Below, piece after piece: positions 56,934-64,000 of a stretch of 64,000 nt of DNA. Origin of the DNA: Zizania palustris (taxonomy: Eukaryota > Streptophyta > Magnoliopsida > Poales > Poaceae). A model generated the notes under the pieces. That model searched no databases. It saw only the letters and a program-made list of their open reading frames with translations, and was not told the DNA's origin. Numbering within the stretch: the first letter of the stretch is position 1; the number at the start of each line of letters is the position of its first letter. Made by a program: the position numbers and the translations under genes. The DNA lies in contig JAAALK010000289.1 of assembly GCA_019279435.1 (NCBI GenBank), forward strand, positions 29,380,603-29,444,602, written 5' to 3'.

Positions 56934-58106
56934 CTACCCATGGCCATACTCCATCCTCCGGGCTACAGCTTGGTCTCCTGAAATAGTAAGCACCCCACCT
57001 TGCGTGGGCATTTTGAGACAAAGGTAATTGTGGTGCGCTATGGCCCCGAACTGGTTCAGCATCCCTCGGCCGAAGATTGCGTTGTAAGCATATGGGGCGT
57101 TGACGACGTCGAAGATCACCTCTTCTATCCTGGCCAGAGGCCCCTCTCCGAAGGCAACCTCGAGGCCTATCTGGCCAAGGGCATCGAGAGGCGGTCCTGA
57201 GAACCCTTGAAGTGGCCGGGCCGCTGGAAGCAGATGCTTCCGGGGTATGCACATCTGATCGAAGGCCTGGACGAAGAGTATGTCTGCGAAGCTCCCGCCA
57301 TCTACCAGGATCCTTCGGACCTCCACCCCTGCTATGTCTGCGGAAATGACCAAGGGCTCGACATGAGGGAACTTTACCCCTGCGGCATCACTAGCAGTAA
57401 ACGAGATGCGCACATGGGACCACTCTGGCATTCCCTCCGCGGAACTCGAAGTCCCGATGTGCCCAACCTCGCGGACGTACTCACGTCGCTGCCTTTTTGA
57501 CATGCTTCCGAGGGTCCCCCCTCCGGAGATGGGAAGGACCACCCTTTTGCCGCGGTCTTGTGGGTCTTCCTGCTTCGGTGGTGGCATAATATTGGCCACC
57601 GGAAGTCGCATGGGGGTTTCTGGGACATTGGCTCGGGCCACGATCTGCACAGGCTCCGACCGTGCCGCCGGTGGGGCTCGATCTGAAGTGCCCCTCCCGG
57701 TAATTCGTCCTAGGTATTCGCCCCGAAGGGTTAATACCGACTTGCAGTCCTTCGTGTCATGGCTTCTGTTGTCACCATGCACGCAACAGAAAAAACTCTG
57801 GCGCCTGCCTGGCGCTATCTCTTGAGGTCTTGTGGTCGCTGCCTTAAAGTTCTGTACCTGCTGGAAATTGGCAGGTGCCTTCGGGGCAGAGGGCGTAATG
57901 TTTAGCACCTCTGAACGGAAATGCTTCTTCCCTCGCTTGTGCTCGTTGAAGCGGTTATCTTGAGGAGGTTGCAGAGGAGCTGAGGCTTCGGGTTCCGTCT
58001 TGACTTCTCGAAGAGTAGGTGAGGGGGCTCCAGTCCGCCGGAGACAGCCTTCCTCCGCCTTAGCATACTGTTCGAAGTATGCCATGAGCTGTGCCACAGA
58101 TGTCAT
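56934..58106 (-). pseudogene. N2 C-terminal gag and protease
   Basis: The frame continues with pol and is separated from it only by a TAG at 56934-56936. After a linker comes the zinc-like motif FFCCVHGDNRSHDTKDCKSV. The protease shows VRRILVDGGSFADILFVQAF with the catalytic Asp, and later FGEGPLARIEEVIFDVV, YNAIFGRGMLNQFGAIA and HHNYLCLKMPT. This region is what N1 has deleted. Confidence 0.88.
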
Positions 58107-58954
58107 CGGCTTCCGGTGGAGTTTAGCACCCCTTCGCGAGTGGCGTCGACTATCGAAGAGGTAGACAGGCCTTTAATTTGTGACTTGGTGTGGGCGAAGC
58201 GTGTGAAGTATTCACGGAGCGTTTCTCCCGCCCGCTGCTTTACTTGGAACAAGCTTCCTGTGGACATCGGGGCCACAAAGGTACCCTGGAAGTTGCTTAC
58301 GAACTTCTTCTTTAGCTGCTCCCAGGACCTGATCGATCCTAGCTTTAAGAACCAGAACCATCGAAGTGCCACACCCTCGAGAGCGAGGGGGAAACACTTC
58401 GCCATCGTGTTGCGCACCCCTCCGCTTGCCTCTATGGCCAAGGCATATGAGCGAGCGAACTCTCCGAGATCTGAACCACCGGAGTACTTGTGTAACTTCG
58501 AAGCCTTGACTCTGGGATCGAAGGGGACTCTTTGCAAGTTCGAGTGCAGTGGGGACTCATCATCGAAAGATGCGTTTTCGGCCTCCTCCGGGACTTGGAT
58601 AACTTCTGGGGGGTTGTGAGTACCACCGTCTTGAGGCCCTCCAGGAGTCTCGGTGGAGGCTTGAGTGCGGAGGCGATCGGCAGCCTCTTGCCTCCACCTA
58701 GCTACTTCCTCCTGAAGCCTGGCTAATTGAGTAGCCTCGGTTCCAGGAAGGCCTTCGTCTTCATCTGAGGGTAGCTCCGGGTCTTGGGAGCTGGCGTAAT
58801 CAGTCTGAAGCACCGTAGGAGGAGCTCGAGGACCCATGGGCACTCGACGCCCAGGGGTGTCTTCGGGAATTGCTGGAGCGGCAGAGGGCCCCGCTCCTGC
58901 AGTCCGAGGGGACCTTCGAAGGGGACCTACAGCCTGGCTTCGCTTCAGAGGCAT
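58103..58954 (-). pseudogene. N2 gag N-terminal and capsid part
   Basis: The start ATG at 58954 gives MPLKRSQAVGPLRRSPRTAG. The coiled-coil-like QLARLQEEVARWRQEAADRL comes next, followed by the capsid domain (LHKYSGGSDLGEFARSYALA, LEGVALRWFWFLKLGSI, LFQVKQRAGETLREYFTRF). The end GVLNSTGSR is out of frame. Compared with N1 (REGVIHPGLLDKLHRK), about 14 bases are missing near 58130, and the proper reading resumes in the overlapping frame at 58106. Confidence 0.88.
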
Positions 58955-59141
58955 AGCTAGCCACGAAGAGGTCTGAAGATGGAGGACTTCGAACGACTCG
59001 GGAAGTCGAGTGAAGGCCTTCAGGCTGCACTAAGAAGCCCCTAACCGAAGGGTGCGCGGAATCTTGAGACTCCGAGGCTCCCTCCGTAAGTGCTCTTCGA
59101 AGTGCAGTCAGCAGCAGAGAACAAGCTTCTAGAACTTGGTT

Positions 59142-59160
59142 CCCCACGGACGGCGCCAAC
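59142..59160 (-). other. Primer-binding site of N2
   Basis: Reverse strand reads GTTGGCGCCGTCCGTGGGG immediately after the LTR, nearly the same as the N1 site at 27347. Confidence 0.75.
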
Positions 59161-59653
59161 TGTTGAAGCAAAAGTTTACACCAACAGGTTCTCTGAGATC
59201 AAGAACGAACAAACAGAGAGTTTGTGCTTTAGGACTGCCTCAAGCCTTCGGGTTGGATAATAACTTGAGCAGTTCGAACATGTGTATTGAACAACTTGTT
59301 CTCTCTCCTTTTTACAGGGTGTAGAGGGGGTATTTATAGGTAAAAATGTATAAGGAAAAGACCTAACTACCCCAGATTACAACCGACATAGTGGAAACTA
59401 TTCGGCACCAGGAACAAGGTTATAACAGGTATAGGGCTATAACGTAGATGGATAAGCCAAACATCTTATCAATCTTGTCGCCCAGCTTCGGAGCTTTTAT
59501 CCTCCGTTCGGAGGGTTCATCAGGGCTTCGCACCGACGCACCCTTCGGCTTGACGCTTCTGCCTTCGAACAAGCGCCCACCAGCTTCGGAGCTCTTTGGA
59601 GCCTCCGAGTCATTAATCTCTAAGTCCTAAGAATGAAGCAATTTCCCCCAACA
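59161..59653 (-). repeat. 5' LTR of N2
   Basis: 493 bp. Reverse strand starts TGTTGGGGGAAATTGC and ends TTTTGCTTCAACA. TATAAATA on the reverse strand at 59338-59331. The primer site follows directly. Confidence 0.95.
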
Positions 59654-60857
59654 ACTAACATCTCCTATGTCTACTTGTTCCAAAGGATCGGCCGATGAGA
59701 AGCCTTGACCTAGTTTCTCTATTTCGCTAAAATCTTCAATGGCTTCAGCAATACCGTCTTGAGAAGACCGATATTGCGCCACACGAGACTTTATCCAATC
59801 AAGATTAGCACTAGACATTCTACTATCTTAGACACAACCGAGCCACACCGGCCGACTTCATAGAAATAGGAATGAACCTACCCTCTAATGCGCTGACAAA
59901 ATCATAATCCGAGAGGTATTGCCCCGACAAACATTCTATCTCATCATGGGCGGTGTAACTGGATGCATTGTCCAAGCTAACGTGGGCCGATGAGTCTGCG
60001 TGCACTATCTCAACATCGTCGCCATCCCATTGTATCAAGTGCTAGTGCAAGGTAGATGACACACATTGGTTTGCGTGAATCCAATCACGCCCGAGCAATA
60101 CATTATAATTACCTTGCACATCGACGACAAAGAATGCGGTGGGTAGCGTCTTGTTCCCCACTGTCAGTTCTAGGGATAGTACTCCTTTAGCTTCCGTCGT
60201 GTCACCGTTGAAGCTATTGAGGGTGACGTTGGTCTTCTTCAGGTCATCGTCATCCTTGTCGAGCTTCCTTAGAAAGGAATACGACATTAGGTTCACAGTG
60301 GCGCTGCCATCGATGAGCATCCTCGAGATAGGCTTCCAGTCGATGTGTCCCCTTAAGTAGAGAGGTCTCAGGTGATGGCTCGTGTATACGGGCTTCTCGA
60401 ATACGGTGTCCCGCGGGCCAAGGTCTAGCTGTGCGACCCCGGCCTCTTCCTGCAGTGGAGCGAACTCGAAAGGTAACATGACGACGCCGATGTCCATCGC
60501 TTGAGGAGTGGGCCTCTCGGAGACGGGAGTGTAGTCGTCGTCGAGCAAGTCGTCATCATCGTCGGAGCTTACAACGGGGGCCGAGTCATCGATCATGATC
60601 GGCCTAGGTCTCCAGACTTTCTTCACGGTGGGCCGAGGACAGATTTCCTCAAAAAGTGTGTCCCGCGCCTCCTCGACCTTCTCTTCTCGTATCTCTTGTG
60701 CCCGCAAGCGCTGCAACCTCCTCTTTTGAGACTTGGACATCCCCGAGGGTGCCCATGACGGCTGAGGATGGGTGCCGGGTGCCACAGTCTTGCTTTTTGG
60801 TGGTTTTGACCGAAGGGGATTTGTCCGTATCGTCCTCGGATATCCTGCGCTTGCCAT
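59654..60857 (-). pseudogene. B protease and start of pol
   Basis: From 60857 down: a basic linker (SKSQKRRLQRLRAQEIREEK), an acidic run, then HHLRPLYLRGHIDWKPISRM, LIDGSATVNLMSYS (protease signature, altered from DGG[AS]), LTVGNKTLPTAFFVVDVQGN and VLLGRDWIHANQCVSSTLH. A TAG at 60042-60044 interrupts. The reading continues with WDGDDVEIVHADSSAHV and, at 59654-59820, IEKLGQGFSSADPLEQVDIG, where the N2 insertion breaks it. The rest is at 47953. Confidence 0.85.
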
Positions 60858-60954
60858 GAGAGCTCCTCTGCTCCTGGTCGGTCGGACCGGCCGTGGTGGG
60901 CCGGTCAGACCGACCTGTGCCGAAAACCACCGTAAGGCTGGTCGGACCAGCCAC

Positions 60955-61225
60955 AGTAGGTCGGTCAGACTAGGCTTCCGCCGGGGCTTCGGTCATTTTA
61001 GGAGATGCGTCTTCGTGCTGTCCCATTGGGGCACCCTTCAGGATTGGGACCTCCTGGGATCCCACCCTGATGACTACAATCTCTGGGGTGTCTTCACGTC
61101 CATCCCTTCCAGTGCCATCTCGCGGATCCCGGTTCTGAGGTATTACGGATATGTGGTGAATAGTATTATCATCTTGCGCTGGCCCCCGAACCTACCACTC
61201 GGAAACACTAGAAGGAATGTGAGTG
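60955..61225. other. B gag-protease junction, frames broken
   Basis: Between the gag stop at 61226 and the protease linker no single frame stays open. The gag frame and the protease frame differ, so at least one indel lies here. No separate feature is seen. Confidence 0.4.
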
Positions 61226-63721
61226 TTAGTAGCTGGACACTGCCCGGAGTTCTCCGGCGGCGGAGGCAAGGTCGGATTCATCGCCCAGCAGTAGGGTGGT
61301 GGCATCGGAGGCTCTAGCGGCCTTTTCCCACTGAGTGCTGAACCCGTTGGCCTGTTGGAAGCTCGGCCACGTCGATGGTACCTCGGACCAGACCAACGAA
61401 GGGTCCTGCCAAGCCGGAGGTAAACTCGCCCATGGCAGAGACGGGCCCGACCACTGGAGGCCAAATCCATCCGGAGGCTGCAGCTTGCTCGGAGGAAGTG
61501 GGTCCGGCCACTGAGGTCCAAATCCCCTCGGAGGTTGGAACCCATCCGGAGGAGGTGGGTTCAGCCACTGAGGCCCGAAGCCTCCCAGAAACTGGGGCCA
61601 AGCTGGAGGAGGGTTTGGCCACTGAGGTCCGAACCCTACCGAAGGCTGGGACCAACTCGAAGGGGGTTTCGGCCACTGAGGTCCAAACCCTGCTGGAGGC
61701 TGTATCCACTCCGATGAGGGGTTCGGGCCTTGAGGTCTGAACTCAACCCTCGTGGGGCTCGTTCTCCTAGGGGGTTTCGACCGTCCCGGAGCCCGTGGGC
61801 GAACACCTCTCCTCTCGGACCTTCGCTGGTGCTTGTCCAAAAGCATCTTGTAAGTCACCTTCAGCCTTCTACGGTTCCTGGCCAAAGACGATGGCTTAAT
61901 ATTTTCTTTCCACACTCCTACCTCCGGATTCTTTGGTACGAGTGTGCATGTGAGAGTGTCTCCTATGACGATCGCTTTCCCTTTAGCCGACTCGGCCTGC
62001 TCTTGCCGAATCAACACCTTCTTTCCTTCGAGCTCAACATTGTTCATGGGAAAAGGGTCTCTATCTAATTTCATCTTTGGATTTGCTTCTATTTTCAATT
62101 GTCCTTCCTCTATGGCCGATTGTACCTACCGATGAAAAACATTACAATCGTTAGTGTAATGAGAATGTGAATCATGCCACTTGCAGTAGGGACGCTTTTT
62201 TAATTCATCGGTGGATGGCATGACTCTCCCTTTCGGTAGTCGCAAAATCATATTTTTAAGTAAAAAATTGAATATTTTATCGCACTTAGACACGTCGAAC
62301 GAATATCTAACTTCGTTAGGCCGACTCTTGGAGGGAGATGGCCACAATTTGGAACAGGTGATGGGTTTGGACTTCGTGCTCCAAGTCCATTCGGCCGTGT
62401 ACGTATCGGCCGGATCTTCTTCCTCTTCGGATTCTCCCTCGTCAGAGTGCTCCATAGTGTGGATTTCAGCCCTTGGCTTATTAAAAGTTTTAACGAATTT
62501 TCTATCTTTGGCTCAGCCTTCCTGGACCAGAGCCTGTTGCAAGACTTGGCTAACGTGTAGAAGATTCTGGTTATCCATTCGTTCCTTAATTTCTGCCCAC
62601 AGGCCATTAAATGCAAGGTCTACTAGGTCCCTTTCTGATATGTTTAGGCTAAAACATTTATTCCTAGTGTCTCTAAAGCACTTGATGTATTCAGAAATAC
62701 TTTTGCTAGATTGTTGCTTAATCGTCGTGAGGTGTGATAGCCTAAGCTCGGTCTCGCCTGTGTATAAATAATCATGAAACTTCTGCTCTAGCTGATCCCA
62801 TGTCTGGACGGAGTTCGGCGAGAGCACCGAAAACTAGGTGAATGCGGCGCCGGACAATGATAAGGAAAATAACCTGAGTTTCAATGCGTCCGACCCGCTA
62901 GCTTCGCCACATTGTGCTAAAAATTGGCTAATGTGTTCTAATGTGGATTTACTACCCTCACCATCAAATTTCGTGAAATCTAGGACTCTATAACCGTGAG
63001 GGTACGGAATGGTGTCAAAGTGGTCGGGATATGGTTTCTGATAAACCCTAGCTCTATCCCGAGGTGTAAAGCCGGTGCATTCCCTAAAAAGCGCGCGAAT
63101 ACGTTCCTCAATATCGTCGTGGTCTAATGCTTGTGTGCGTCTTTCATGTGGTGGCGTGACGCGTGGAGGTATATCGGCATGCTCTGGCCTATGCTGCGGT
63201 GCGAGCGGTGGCAGCAGAGCAGGTATGGGCACAAGCAGCGGCGGCACTCAATAAGCTGATTTTTCCTGGCCATAAGTGTAACTATGTGTTTCGGATGTGG
63301 ATGATGTAGCCGGAAATGTGATGGTTTTTCCAGTATTGCCATCTATTCTACTATAAATATGCTGTGTTGGCGGAATACTAGTGATTGGTGCTGGTGAATC
63401 GGCCTCAGTAAAACCGAATCTTCTAAATACTGCTGCCACTTGCGAGACAACTGTGGGTTCTAGTTTGTTGGCTAGCGAGGCGCTAACCGCCTGATCAATA
63501 GACGCGGCTATTCTACGGTCGACTTGTGAGGCAGATAAATAGGATGATGACTGGCGTACCTGGGTTAGGTTGAGGTTGTCACGCATGACGAAGCCCAAGC
63601 GTGTCTTTATGCAATCCCTGAGCATCAGCTCTTCGAGCTCCTTCGCTTCGATCTTTGCTCGGTCTTCCTCGGATATGTCTGCCATGGTGGGCATCATAAT
63701 GTTGCGGTCGTCGATGTCCAT
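61226..63721 (-). pseudogene. B gag, five stops
   Basis: Gag reads in one frame from the ATG at 63721 (MDIDDRNIMMPTMADISEED) to 61226. In-frame stops are at about 63248, 62834, 62513 and 62126. The capsid domain has YQKPYPDHFDTIPYPHGYRV, DFTKFDGEGSKSTLEHISQF, LRLFSLSLSGAAFT and WDQLEQKFHDYLYTGETELR. The motif RPYCKWHDSHSHYTNDCNVF (about 62140-62200) is a zinc-binding-like element shared with A. The C-terminal third is a proline/tryptophan-rich repeat (61432-61740). Confidence 0.88.
61432..61740 (-). repeat. B gag tandem repeats encoding GFGPQWPNPP units
   Basis: Five to six imperfect units of about 63-66 bp encode variants of GFGPQWPNPPPAWPQFLG. The unit length is a multiple of three, so expansions keep the frame. 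No such repeat is seen in A, N1 or N2. Confidence 0.8.
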
Positions 63722-63813
63722 GCCCCCATAGTGTTCATCGGCACTGTGGTGGATGTAGACATAGTAGAGGTTCCCGCTGCCGATCTAGAGGTAGTAGTCA
63801 TGGTTGGCGTTGT

Positions 63814-63834
63814 CCCCAACGGAGTCGCCAAAAA
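63814..63834 (-). other. Primer-binding site of B
   Basis: The reverse strand reads TTTTTGGCGACTCCGTTGGG, three bases after the LTR end. The spacing is the same as in element A. Confidence 0.65.
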
Positions 63835-63837
63835 GTG

Positions 63838-64000
63838 TGTTGACGCAGAAATGCGCCCCGCACTTGGGCCGGTTCGATGTCCAAAAGTATCGCAATGATA
63901 CCGACGCCGCATTCCGACTACCCTGGATAGTGATAAGGGATTTGGAGTCGCCAGACAATCAGATAAATAATTGATATTTCAATCCAATTGGCTGAAAGAT
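63838..64000 (-). repeat. 5' LTR of B, truncated by window end
   Basis: Begins (forward strand) TGTTGACGCAGAAATGCGCC and matches 39876-40036 closely. On the reverse strand this is the 3' end of the LTR, next to the primer site. Confidence 0.88.

Larger units (their letters stand above)
47959..59653 (-). mobile_element. Element N2: complete Ty3/Gypsy (Tat-type) with antisense gene
   Basis: N2 is an 11.7-kb element of the same family as N1, inserted in B's pol in B's orientation. Flanks are ACTAC (47954-47958) and ACTAA (59654-59658), a target duplication with one change. From right to left: 5' LTR, primer site, gag, protease, reverse transcriptase, RNase H, integrase (to 53646), tandem array (52927-53462), a five-exon gene on the opposite strand (48942-52700), polypurine tract and 3' LTR. 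The LTRs differ at roughly 16-18 positions of 493 by my count, more than in N1, so N2 should be older. Confidence 0.95.
39876..64000 (-). mobile_element. Element B: Ty3/Gypsy (RIRE2/Tat-like), interrupted by N2 and a solo LTR
   Basis: B lies on the reverse strand and runs off the right end. From right to left: partial 5' LTR (63838-64000), primer site, gag, protease, then N2 (47959-59653) inside pol, reverse transcriptase, RNase H, integrase, polypurine tract and 3' LTR (39876-44573), the latter split by a solo LTR. The two LTRs are recognised by the shared TG[TA][TA]GACGCAGAAATGCGCC start and about 160 further similar bases. The coding frame has more than ten stops or shifts, so B is old and inactive. 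B probably sits in the 3' part of A. Confidence 0.92.

Overview
The window is plant nuclear DNA, almost certainly from a grass (Poaceae). The evidence is a spliced plant-type DUF3754 gene, Tat-type Ty3/Gypsy elements with antisense genes, a Del/Tekay-type solo LTR of about 3.4 kb, a grass-type LINE and small non-autonomous DNA transposons. There are no bacterial operons, CRISPR arrays, rRNA genes or true tRNA genes.

Layout. 1-2879: 5' end of a reverse-strand Copia element (gag, protease, start of integrase) with a 127-bp LTR. 3694-10780: a complete but inactivated L1-type LINE with a 14-bp target-site duplication and a hAT-like transposon inside its ORF2. 11030-11297: 3' tail of an RTE-type LINE. 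11389-20885: ten exons of a host DUF3754 membrane-protein gene. Its two last introns are swollen by a Gypsy remnant, a Copia remnant, two hAT-like elements, a SINE, a Tourist-like MITE and a solo LTR. 20886-22510: intergenic. 22511 to the window end: a nest of five LTR elements.

The nest. Element A (+, from 22511) carries gag and protease, seems to have no pol, and has a decayed antisense plant-mobile-domain-like gene. Element N1 (+, 26852-37787, TSD TCAGA) lies inside A. Element B (-, 39876 to beyond the window) lies against or inside the 3' part of A. A Del/Tekay-type solo LTR (40194-43630, TSD GTTGG) lies inside B's 3' LTR, and element N2 (-, 47959-59653) lies inside B's pol. N1 and N2 belong to one family: 493-495-bp LTRs, the same gag-pol, and a long gene on the opposite strand between pol and the 3' LTR.

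The most interesting signal is that opposite-strand gene. In both N1 and N2 it can be read as five exons with the same order and the same intron phases (1,1,0,0). Each has a TATA box about 95-110 bp before the start codon. The N-terminal part resembles the 'putative gypsy type transposon' family (Transposase_28) and is followed by a low-complexity region, a coiled coil and an acidic/basic tail. Both copies contain stops, but comparing them defines the gene. Between the 3' ends of pol and the antisense gene each element has its own, unrelated tandem array.

All calls are from reading the sequence. Family names rest on remembered motifs and were not searched.
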